Origin: Verrucomicrobiota bacterium | Lineage (GTDB): Bacteria; Verrucomicrobiota; Verrucomicrobiia; Limisphaerales; JAHEOI01 | Direction: 5' to 3' | Assembly: GCA_018610125.1 (NCBI GenBank) | Contig: JAHEOI010000181.1 | Location: forward strand, 1 to 6,927 | DNA length: 6,927 nt | Part shown: one piece after another, positions 1 to 5,418 of the stretch | Layout of the letters: the number at the start of each line of letters is the position of its first letter | Numbering within the stretch: position 1 is the stretch's first letter | Notes under the pieces: model-generated | Databases searched by the model: none | What the model saw: only the letters and a program-made list of their open reading frames with translations | What the model was told of the DNA's origin: nothing | Position numbers and translations under genes: made by a program

Positions 1-1
1 C

Positions 2-682
2 CGCTGGCCTGAGCAAATCGACGGCAACCGGACGGTGACCGATTTCGTAAGCCTGACGGACCTGGCGCCGACATTCCTGGAGCTTGCGGGGAGGGAGCCT
101 CCCGGCGCAATGACCGGTCGGAGCTTGGTCGGCCTCCTGAAAAGCGGCAAATCGGGTGATGTGGTGTCGGGGCGAAACTTCGTGCTTACAGGAAAGGAGC
201 GGCACGTTCCGGCTCAAGAAGGGGATAACCCGGGCGGTACCCCGATGCGGGCGATTCGTACCGACGATTACCTATATATCCGGAACTACAAGCCGAATCG
301 ATGGCCTGCGGGGACACCCTTTTACACTCAAGCCTACAGCAAGGGGGCATGGTTTGCCGATATCGATAACGGTCCGACCAAGCGATATATGTATCTGCAT
401 CGAAACGACAATTTACGCCATCGGCAGCTTTACGATCTCGCGTTTGGTAAGCGCCCTGGCGAGGAGCTGTATGATCTGAGCAAGGATCCGGGGCAGCTCT
501 ATAACGTCGCTGACGACCCCGCGTATGCCGACATCAAGCAACGGCTTGCCCGGCGATTGACCGAAGAACTGAAGGCATCGGGCGATCCCCGGGCTACGGA
601 TAAACCGGTGCGGTTTGACGAATATCCTTATTATGGCGGCGCCCCAAAAGCACCGAAGGCGATTCGGCAACGAAAACCGTAG
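2..682 (+). CDS. S1-type sulfatase, C-terminal part (5' end outside window)
   Basis: Partial gene: the frame is open from base 2, so 226 residues are visible and the N-terminal catalytic half is missing. The fragment has the usual C-terminal landmarks of formylglycine-dependent sulfatases: a stretch reading DFVSLTDLAPTFLELAG near its start, then MTGRSL, a TGKERH segment (fragment residues about 63-68), MRAIRTDDYLYIRNYKP, and the family-typical LYDLSKDPGQLYN near residues 156-168. The GTG at base 35 is not the real start, because conserved sequence is continuous across it. Such enzymes remove sulfate esters or N-sulfates from carbohydrates, usually in the periplasm or outside the cell, but the signal peptide and the C-x-P-S-R modification site would lie upstream. 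The stop is 14 bases before the next gene, so the two are probably co-transcribed. The next genes suggest a sulfated fucan or galactan as substrate. That is inference; the fragment alone does not give specificity. Confidence 0.93.
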   Translation, partial: RWPEQIDGNRTVTDFVSLTDLAPTFLELAGREPPGAMTGRSLVGLLKSGKSGDVVSGRNFVLTGKERHVPAQEGDNPGGTPMRAIRTDDYLYIRNYKPNRWPAGTPFYTQAYSKGAWFADIDNGPTKRYMYLHRNDNLRHRQLYDLAFGKRPGEELYDLSKDPGQLYNVADDPAYADIKQRLARRLTEELKASGDPRATDKPVRFDEYPYYGGAPKAPKAIRQRKP

Positions 683-696
683 CAAGCTCCTTTTTC

Positions 697-1524
697 ATGG
701 TTCAATCGAGTGTCACAATTTCATTGGTTCCCGAGGCGGCCGGCGGACCGTTTGTCTTTTGGGAGGATTTGGAACAGAGCGCCTCCAAGGCTGCGGAGAT
801 CGGATTTGACGCGGTAGAGGTATTCCCTCCGTCGGGTGAAGATCTCCGGCGCTACCCGGTAAACCAGGTGCTTCGGCATTCCAACCTGAACCTGGCCGCG
901 ATCGGCAGCGGCGGCGGTTGGCTGCTGAACCGTTGGCACCTTTGTCATCCCGAGGAAGAAGTGCGAACGAATGCCATCGGCTTTGTGGAAGTCTTGATTG
1001 AAGCGGCGGGGGAGCTCGGGGCGCCGGTGATTATCGGGTCGATGCAAGGCAAGGTCCGACCGAACGATTCGCGTGAGCAAGCCCTCGATTGGCTCAAGTC
1101 GGGGCTTAACCGGCTTGCGGGGCGGGCAAAGACATTTGGTCTCCCGTTATTCTTTGAGCCGTTGAATCGGTATGAGACCAATCTTGTCAATCGCCTGGAT
1201 GAGGGAGTCACGCTGCTGCAGTCGCTCGAGACCGACAACGTGCGTCTCTTGGCGGATTTGTTTCATATGAACATTGAAGAGGCGTCGATTCCGGAGGCGT
1301 TACGGCAGGCCGGTGACGCGGTCGGGCACATCCATTTTGTGGATAGCAATCGGCGGCCTGCGGGCAACGGTCATATCGATTTCGGGGGCGTGGCGACAGC
1401 CCTGAGCGAAATGGACTACCGGGGATATTGCTCGGCGGAAGCATTACCGTACCCCGATTCGGAATCCGCGGCGCGCCAAACCTTGAAAATGTTTCGTTGT
1501 TATTGGCAGGATCAGGCGCGTTGA
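697..1524 (+). CDS. Sugar isomerase/epimerase, xylose-isomerase-like TIM barrel
   Basis: A 275-residue protein of the AP-endonuclease-2/xylose-isomerase-like TIM-barrel family, full length for the group. The expected metal-binding set is visible: E154 in FFEPLNRYE, D187 in LLADLFHMN, H213 in HIHFVDSNRRPAGNGHIDF and E248 in SAEA. The LFHMNIEE segment and the NRRPAGNGHIDF loop are close to those of D-tagatose/D-psicose 3-epimerases and hydroxypyruvate-isomerase-like proteins. It probably interconverts keto- or aldosugars (C2 or C3 epimerisation or isomerisation) with a divalent metal in the cytoplasm. There is no signal peptide. The ATG at 697 is 14 bases after the sulfatase stop and has no clear Shine-Dalgarno sequence, so translation may be coupled to the upstream gene. 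Its place between a sulfatase and a sugar dehydrogenase points to handling of the released sugar or a derivative. The exact substrate cannot be read from the sequence. Confidence 0.88.
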   Translation: MVQSSVTISLVPEAAGGPFVFWEDLEQSASKAAEIGFDAVEVFPPSGEDLRRYPVNQVLRHSNLNLAAIGSGGGWLLNRWHLCHPEEEVRTNAIGFVEVLIEAAGELGAPVIIGSMQGKVRPNDSREQALDWLKSGLNRLAGRAKTFGLPLFFEPLNRYETNLVNRLDEGVTLLQSLETDNVRLLADLFHMNIEEASIPEALRQAGDAVGHIHFVDSNRRPAGNGHIDFGGVATALSEMDYRGYCSAEALPYPDSESAARQTLKMFRCYWQDQAR

Positions 1525-1545
1525 GCTTGGCCGCTTGCGGGATTT

Positions 1546-1604
1546 CTTTAGTTAGGTTTTCCCAAGCGTTCAAGAAGTTCCTGCATGAGGAAGCGCAACT
1601 AAAG
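1546..1604. repeat. 8-bp inverted repeat crossing the longer one
   Basis: CTTTAGTT at 1546-1553 is the exact reverse complement of AACTAAAG at 1597-1604. This pair encloses the left arm of the longer inverted repeat (1565-1586), while its right half lies in that repeat's loop. The two pairings therefore cross and, as RNA, would be mutually exclusive or form a pseudoknot. Eight base pairs could arise by chance in a gap this size, so this is recorded as an observation and no function is assigned. Confidence 0.4.
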
Positions 1605-1657
1605 TGTGCGGCTACAGCCTTCCGGCTCAAAAGTGATGCAAGAACTTCTTGAACGCT
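1565..1657. repeat. 93-bp element bounded by 22-bp near-perfect inverted repeats
   Basis: The left arm at 1565-1586 begins AGCGTTCAAGAAGTTC. The right arm at 1636-1657 ends GAACTTCTTGAACGCT. They are reverse complements over 22 bases with a single mismatch (c1581 against a1641). The 49-base centre contains a small AGCC-TTCC-GGCT hairpin at 1616-1627. The element fills most of the 152-base gap between the TIM-barrel gene and the aldo/keto reductase gene, ending 19 bases before the reductase ATG. The 8-base word TAGGTTTT occurs on both sides, at 1553-1560 and 1669-1676. There is no T-run directly after the right arm, so it does not look like a normal intrinsic terminator. It could be a small non-autonomous mobile element, a dispersed extragenic palindrome, or a structured leader separating expression of the two operon halves. 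Confidence 0.8.
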
Positions 1658-1676
1658 GAATTTTCAAATAGGTTTT

Positions 1677-2606
1677 ATGGAGCATCGGAAACTTGGCAAT
1701 ACCGGACTGGAACTGCCGATCTTGAGCTTCGGGGCGTCGTCTTTGGGGCAGGAGTTTCGTCCTGTCAGTCTGGATGAGGCGATACGCTCGGTCCACGTGG
1801 CGCTCGATAACGGCATGAATTTTATCGATACCTCCCCTTATTATGGGCGGGGGATGTCGGAAGTGCTGCTTGGTGTCGCTTTAAGAGAGATTCCGAGGGA
1901 CCGTTATTATATCGGGACGAAGTTGGGCCGTTATGACGCCGACAAATTTGACTTCTCGGCCAAGCGGGTCGTGGAGAGCGTCGATGTGAGCCTGCATCGG
2001 TTGGGCATCGACCATCTCGATATATGTCTCTGCCATGATATTGAATTTGTGGAGATGTCGCAGATTGTCGAGGAGACCCTTCCGGCCTTGCGGCGCTTAC
2101 AGAAGGAAGGGAAGGTCGGGCATGTCGGGGTTTCCGGCTATCCGATGAAAATCTTCGAGTACATCGCGGAGCGCGCGGCGTTGGATGTCATTCTTTCCTA
2201 CAATCAATACACGCTGCAGAACACGCGTCTGGCCGACATCGTTCCCTATCTGAAAGAGAAGGGGGTGGGCGTGATGAATGCGGGCCCGTTTGCGGCGCGG
2301 TTGTTGACCAATGCGCCATTGCCCAAGTGGCACAAGGAGCCGGAGGAGGTCAAGGAGGCGTGTCGAAAGGCCGCGGAATATTGTCAATCGAAAGGGGTCG
2401 ATATCGCGAAATTGGCCCTGCAATTCTCCGTGAGGCATCCCGATATAACGACCACAATCGTGGGCTCGGCGAATCCGGAGCATGTCCAAAAGTGGGCTCA
2501 ATGGATCAAGGAGCCGGTCGACGAGGAGCTCATGCAGGAAGTTCAAGCGATGTTGGAGCCGGTTAAGGACATTGGGCATATCGAAGGACGTCGGGAGAAC
2601 AACTGA
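1677..2606 (+). CDS. Aldo/keto reductase, L-galactose/L-fucose 1-dehydrogenase type
   Basis: A 309-residue aldo/keto reductase, complete. The catalytic tetrad is present: D51 and Y56 in FIDTSPYYGRGMSE, K82 in GTKLGRY and H120 in LDICLCHDIEF. Beyond the general fold it follows plant L-galactose dehydrogenase closely from memory: LSFGASSLG near the N-terminus, FDFSAKRV, SVDVSLHRLG, LCHDIEF, a DVILSYNQYTLQN strand, YLKEKGVGV and a C-terminal AMLEPVKDI. Plant L-galactose dehydrogenase and bacterial L-fucose dehydrogenases of this branch oxidise the sugar at C1 to its lactone with NAD(P)+. Since L-galactose and L-fucose differ only at C6, either is a plausible substrate. The next gene encodes a matching lactonase 5 bases downstream, which supports a two-step oxidation. 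The start is the ATG at 1677, preceded only by a weak AGG. No signal peptide is present, so it should be cytoplasmic. Confidence 0.92.
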   Translation: MEHRKLGNTGLELPILSFGASSLGQEFRPVSLDEAIRSVHVALDNGMNFIDTSPYYGRGMSEVLLGVALREIPRDRYYIGTKLGRYDADKFDFSAKRVVESVDVSLHRLGIDHLDICLCHDIEFVEMSQIVEETLPALRRLQKEGKVGHVGVSGYPMKIFEYIAERAALDVILSYNQYTLQNTRLADIVPYLKEKGVGVMNAGPFAARLLTNAPLPKWHKEPEEVKEACRKAAEYCQSKGVDIAKLALQFSVRHPDITTTIVGSANPEHVQKWAQWIKEPVDEELMQEVQAMLEPVKDIGHIEGRRENN

Positions 2607-2611
2607 TCGCC

Positions 2612-3451
2612 ATGAGCATCGATGCCCATCAGCACTTCTGGAAGTACAATCCCCGGGAATACGCGTTCCTTGGGGAGGAAATGGCTCGGATACACCGGGA
2701 CTTTTTCCCTGAGGACCTGGCAGAGGAGCAGGATGAGGTCGGTTTCGGGGGATCGGTGGCGGTTCAGGCGAGGCAGTCATTGGTGGAATCGCGTTGGCTG
2801 CTTGAGCTGGCGGACGAATTCTCACGAATAAAGGGGGTTGTGGGTTGGGTTGACCTCTGTTCGGAGAAGGTCCGGGACGATCTGGCACGATTTGCGTCGA
2901 ATGCCAAGTTTGTGGGGATCAGGCATGTCGCCGAAGACGAGCCGGATGACCGGTTTTTGGTGCGCGATGATTTTCGTCGTGGGATCGATCAACTGCGTGA
3001 GTTTGCCCTGACGTATGACCTCCTGGTTTATCCGCGACAGCTTCCTGCGGCGATTGAGCTCGTACGGGCCTTTCCGGAGCAGCCGTTCGTCTTGGATCAC
3101 CTTGGAAAGCCGGGTATCAAATCGGGTGCTCTCGACGGCTGGGAGGAGTCGATTCGAGAGCTTGCCCGGTCCGCCAATGTGTTCTGCAAGTTGTCCGGCA
3201 TGGTGACCGAGGCCGATTGGAAGCATTGGCAAGTGCACGACTTTTTCCCATACCTCGATGTCGTTTGGGACGCATTCGGGGAAGACCGGGTTATGGTTGG
3301 GTCGGATTGGCCCGTCTGCCTCGTGGCCGCGACCTATCCGCAGGTAATCGGGATCGTCGACCAATATTTGCAGCGCAAGGAGGTCTCCGATGAGACCCGC
3401 AAAAAGGTCTTTGGCCGCAATGCCATCCGCTTCTATGGATTGGTGGAATGA
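2612..3451 (+). CDS. Amidohydrolase family 2, L-fuconolactonase-like lactonase
   Basis: A 279-residue metal-dependent TIM-barrel hydrolase of the amidohydrolase-2 family, complete. It begins MSIDAHQHFW, giving the HxH metal motif (H6, H8). It also has FVLDHLGKP with H163, FCKLSGMVTEADW, and VMVGSDWPVC with the catalytic or metal-binding D232. These are the hallmarks of the L-fuconolactonase / L-rhamnono-lactonase / 2-pyrone-4,6-dicarboxylate lactonase group. With the preceding sugar dehydrogenase it most likely opens the L-fucono- or L-galactono-lactone to the free aldonate in the cytoplasm. The ATG at 2612 follows the reductase stop by 5 bases and has no well-placed ribosome site, so coupled translation is likely. 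The last 19 bases overlap the convergent thioesterase gene. A dehydratase for the aldonate would be expected next in the pathway but is not in this window. Confidence 0.92.
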   Translation: MSIDAHQHFWKYNPREYAFLGEEMARIHRDFFPEDLAEEQDEVGFGGSVAVQARQSLVESRWLLELADEFSRIKGVVGWVDLCSEKVRDDLARFASNAKFVGIRHVAEDEPDDRFLVRDDFRRGIDQLREFALTYDLLVYPRQLPAAIELVRAFPEQPFVLDHLGKPGIKSGALDGWEESIRELARSANVFCKLSGMVTEADWKHWQVHDFFPYLDVVWDAFGEDRVMVGSDWPVCLVAATYPQVIGIVDQYLQRKEVSDETRKKVFGRNAIRFYGLVE

Positions 3452-3873
3452 ATTGCTGTCGGCGATTGGATGCAGCACTCCAGGAGGGCATCGGGCATTT
3501 TTTTCGGTCGATGGGTTTTGGCGTCGAGGCAGGCATGGACCGTGTAGCCGTTGGCAAGGAGCTCTCCTTCTCGCCGGACTTCGCTCCGGGCGGTTATTCG
3601 AGTCGAGCTCAATTTTTCGAAGTGCGCATAAAGCTCGAGGAGGTCATCATAGCGGGCCGGCTGTTTGTATTGGCAATGGGCCTCGATCACCGGCAGGATG
3701 AGGCCCATCTCTTCCATTGCTTGGTACGTGAATTGGCATTCGCGGAGGAATTCATTCCGGGCTCGCTCGAAATAGACCAGAAAGTTCGCGTAGTAAACCA
3801 TCCCCATTTGATCGGTGTCGGCATATGGCACGCGATAGGCAACGTGGGTTTTTCTCGCATCCGATGGGGCCAT
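3433..3873 (-). CDS. Acyl-CoA thioesterase, YbgC/FadM-type hotdog fold
   Basis: A 146-residue hotdog-fold thioesterase, usual length for the 4-hydroxybenzoyl-CoA thioesterase / YbgC group. The N-terminal signature VPYADTDQMGMVYYANFLVYFERARNEF carries the catalytic aspartate (D21 by alignment to DxDxxG). Where E. coli YbgC has VVYHASY, this protein has MVYYANF, so a tyrosine replaces the histidine, as in many other members. The central segment YKQPARYDDLLEL and the strand TRITARSEV are also typical. It probably hydrolyses an acyl-CoA or acyl-ACP in the cytoplasm. The ATG at 3873 lies 11 bases after the stop of the coiled-coil lipoprotein gene and lacks an obvious Shine-Dalgarno sequence, suggesting a two-gene operon. 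The 3' end overlaps the opposite-strand lactonase gene by 19 bases. YbgC proteins often sit with envelope (Tol-Pal) genes, which may explain the lipoprotein neighbour. That link is inference. Confidence 0.93.
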   Translation of the reverse strand: MAPSDARKTHVAYRVPYADTDQMGMVYYANFLVYFERARNEFLRECQFTYQAMEEMGLILPVIEAHCQYKQPARYDDLLELYAHFEKLSSTRITARSEVRREGELLANGYTVHACLDAKTHRPKKMPDALLECCIQSPTAIHSTNP

Positions 3874-3884
3874 GTCGCAACGCG

Positions 3885-5147
3885 TTATTCGGTCGATTCC
3901 TTTTCCGACGCAGCCACTTCTTTTCCTTTGTGAACCTTGGGCTTCGAGCTTGGCTCGGGCTCGCTCGGCTCTTCTTTGGATTCCGACGCCTTGGATGAGG
4001 CGGCTTGGTCCCCTTTGGAGTCGGTGGGGATGGCGTTCGTGCTTGCCTGGGATTTATGGGGATCCGGTCCGGCGGGCTCGGTCGGAGAGCTCCGATTGGC
4101 CGCGGAGCTGTCGCCCTGCTTTGATTCCGGCTTTGGAGAGAGGACCTCCGTTTGGAGTCGCTCGATACGTTGCCGGCTCTTGGCCAACTCCTGTTGGAGC
4201 TTGGTTTGGGAGGTTTTGAGCTCGGCTTGAAGCGTTTCAATTTGCTTTTGGACACTTGCCAACCGTGAGCGGAGCGATGGGAGATCCTTGGTCTGCGGTT
4301 GCTGTTCTGCCAATTGCTGTTTTAGGTCATTCTTGACCGCTTGGAGACGCGTTACCTTGTCGTTGAGGGCTTGAATGCGGCGCTCTGCCTTCTTGGCGGT
4401 GGATTGAACGGAGCGGAGCTTTTGTTTTGTCGATGCCAATTGCTCCCGAGCTTGCTCCTTTTGATGCTTGCTCTCTTTGAGTGCGGTCTGAAGCTTATCG
4501 ATTTTGGCGATCTTGTTGGAGAGGGTCGTTTGTTGTTGCTGGCGAATCCGGTTTGCCTTGGCGAGCTTGTTCGTCAGGTTGCTTATCCGGTCGGCCAGGT
4601 CCAATGATTGTTGTTCGGATTCGGCCAGCTCCTTTCGCGTCGATTTGAGCTGAGCTTGAGACTGCGCGAGCTCGGCTTCCACTTGTGAGAGCTGGTTCGT
4701 GAGCCCGCTGATCCGGTTCGCCTGATTGGTGATCGTTCGGCCTTGCTTGCGTGACTCCTTTTCCAAGCTTGCGAGATCGCGTTGGAGCGTTTCAATTTGC
4801 CGCTCTTGCTCCGCCACCTTTTTTTCTGCCGTCTGTTTGGCGGACTTGGCCTCCTTTAGACCCTTTTTCAAATCGGTCTGTTGGGACTTGATTTGGGTCA
4901 GCTTTTCTTTGGTCGAGTAGAGCGTGGAGGCGACTTGCGAGAGCTCATTGCGCTTCTCTTTTAGTTGTTGCTCCTTCTTGGTAAGCTTCTTTTCGGTGTG
5001 CTTCAAGGATGCTTGGGCCTGATCGCGCTGTTGAACGACTTTGCGATGCTTGTCGACACTGACACATCCGGTGGAAATGAGTAATCCAAGTGCGAGAACG
5101 ATGTTGCCCGGCTTCCGGCGGAATCGCGTCATCAGGGCCTCTTTCAT
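3885..5147 (-). CDS. Long coiled-coil lipoprotein with low-complexity tail
   Basis: A 420-residue predicted lipoprotein I cannot assign to a named family. Residues 1-28 form a signal peptide: basic MTRFRRKPGN, hydrophobic IVLALGLLI, then STGC with the lipidated cysteine at C28. Residues about 33-335 are K, Q, E, L and S rich with heptad spacing and almost no proline, as expected of a long coiled coil. A break falls near 284-291 (PQTKDLPS). Internal similarity is visible: RISGLTNQL at 145 and RISNLTNKL at 187, exactly six heptads apart, and QIETLQ at 117 and again at 302. Residues about 338-420 are a Ser/Pro/Glu/Lys-rich, probably disordered tail. AAGGAA six bases before the ATG supports the start at 5147. 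A second ATG five codons in (5132) has GAGG upstream and is also possible. It is first in a likely operon with the thioesterase gene and divergent from the msrA gene. A structural or tethering role in the envelope is a guess. Confidence 0.88.
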   Translation of the reverse strand: MKEALMTRFRRKPGNIVLALGLLISTGCVSVDKHRKVVQQRDQAQASLKHTEKKLTKKEQQLKEKRNELSQVASTLYSTKEKLTQIKSQQTDLKKGLKEAKSAKQTAEKKVAEQERQIETLQRDLASLEKESRKQGRTITNQANRISGLTNQLSQVEAELAQSQAQLKSTRKELAESEQQSLDLADRISNLTNKLAKANRIRQQQQTTLSNKIAKIDKLQTALKESKHQKEQAREQLASTKQKLRSVQSTAKKAERRIQALNDKVTRLQAVKNDLKQQLAEQQPQTKDLPSLRSRLASVQKQIETLQAELKTSQTKLQQELAKSRQRIERLQTEVLSPKPESKQGDSSAANRSSPTEPAGPDPHKSQASTNAIPTDSKGDQAASSKASESKEEPSEPEPSSKPKVHKGKEVAASEKESTE

Positions 5148-5153
5148 AATAAG

Positions 5154-5159
5154 TTCCTT
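5154..5159 (-). promoter_or_regulatory. Shine-Dalgarno site of the coiled-coil lipoprotein gene
   Basis: On the minus strand AAGGAA is followed by six bases and then the ATG at 5147. It is one of only two strong, well-spaced ribosome sites in the window and decides for the 5147 start over the internal ATG at 5132. Confidence 0.7.
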
Positions 5160-5233
5160 TTTGCGTTGGTGTTCTTCTTGGCGCGCGAAGAGACGGTCTT
5201 TTTGGGCTTTCTGACTCTGTAGCCCTTAATGGA

Positions 5234-5243
5234 ATCGTACGAT
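5234..5243. repeat. 10-bp perfect palindrome in the divergent intergenic region
   Basis: ATCGTACGAT reads the same on both strands. It lies between the divergent lipoprotein and msrA genes, 87 bases before the lipoprotein ATG and 176 before the msrA ATG. A short perfect dyad in a divergent promoter region could be an operator, but no known regulator site is recognised. Confidence 0.3.
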
Positions 5244-5296
5244 AAGCGAGGTGATAGGGGGTTTGCAGTAAAAAAATTGGACAGAGGGAAAGAGGT

Positions 5297-5318
5297 GGGA
5301 CGCCGAGGACGGCGTCCC
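5297..5318. repeat. GC-rich perfect hairpin, possible extragenic palindrome
   Basis: GGGACGCCG at 5297-5305 and CGGCGTCCC at 5310-5318 pair perfectly over 9 bases around an AGGA loop. No T-run follows directly on either strand: the nearest is a 7-base A/T run at about 5270-5276, some 20 bases away on the minus-strand 3' side. It sits between two divergent genes where no terminator is needed. It looks more like a dispersed extragenic palindrome or a protein-binding dyad than a terminator. Confidence 0.65.
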
Positions 5319-5333
5319 CATCAGGGGGGAGGG

Positions 5334-5362
5334 TTGCAGAGGCCAATTGAGAGACGTAATAT
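5334..5362 (+). promoter_or_regulatory. Possible sigma70-like promoter for msrA
   Basis: TTGCAG at 5334-5339 is followed after 17 bases by TAATAT at 5357-5362. An overlapping TATGAT at 5360-5365 matches the -10 consensus better but gives a 20-base spacing. Both boxes are imperfect. The position, about 57 bases before the msrA ATG and inside a divergent gap, is the main support. Confidence 0.25.
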
Positions 5363-5379
5363 GATAATGTTTCGGAGAG

Positions 5380-5397
5380 CAGCTCATGTGTGAGCTG
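5380..5397. repeat. 7-bp hairpin in the msrA leader
   Basis: CAGCTCA at 5380-5386 and TGAGCTG at 5391-5397 pair perfectly around a TGTG loop. The right arm ends ten bases before the ribosome site at 5408. If transcription starts near 5370, as the possible promoter suggests, this hairpin would sit at the 5' end of the mRNA, where it could stabilise the message. It could equally be a dyad for a DNA-binding regulator. Confidence 0.5.
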
Positions 5398-5407
5398 TGA
5401 TGTGCTG

Positions 5408-5413
5408 AAGGAG
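5408..5413 (+). promoter_or_regulatory. Shine-Dalgarno site of msrA
   Basis: AAGGAG followed by five bases and the ATG at 5419. It is the strongest ribosome site in the window and fixes the start so that the lipoprotein signal peptide is included. Confidence 0.8.
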
Positions 5414-5418
5414 TCATT

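Noticed and set aside
1565..1657. Integron attC site
   Set aside because: The arm ends read AGCGTTC and GAACGCT, which do not match the required RYYYAAC and GTTRRRY core order, and there is no integrase or cassette context.
2097..2888. A 263-codon minus-strand open frame opposite the reductase and lactonase genes
   Set aside because: It is proline and arginine rich, which is typical of an antisense shadow in GC-rich coding sequence. Both plus-strand genes have clear catalytic motifs.
3469..3504. Possible plus-strand terminator: GATGC/GCATC stem followed by seven Ts
   Set aside because: The stem is only 5 bp with a 14-base loop, the T-run is five bases away, and the T-run is explained by two lysine codons of the thioesterase on the other strand.
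5148..5235. A lysine- and arginine-rich minus-strand reading (about 28 codons) ending at the lipoprotein start
   Set aside because: It resembles a basic tail but has no ATG, GTG or TTG start and no ribosome site, so there is no support for a gene.
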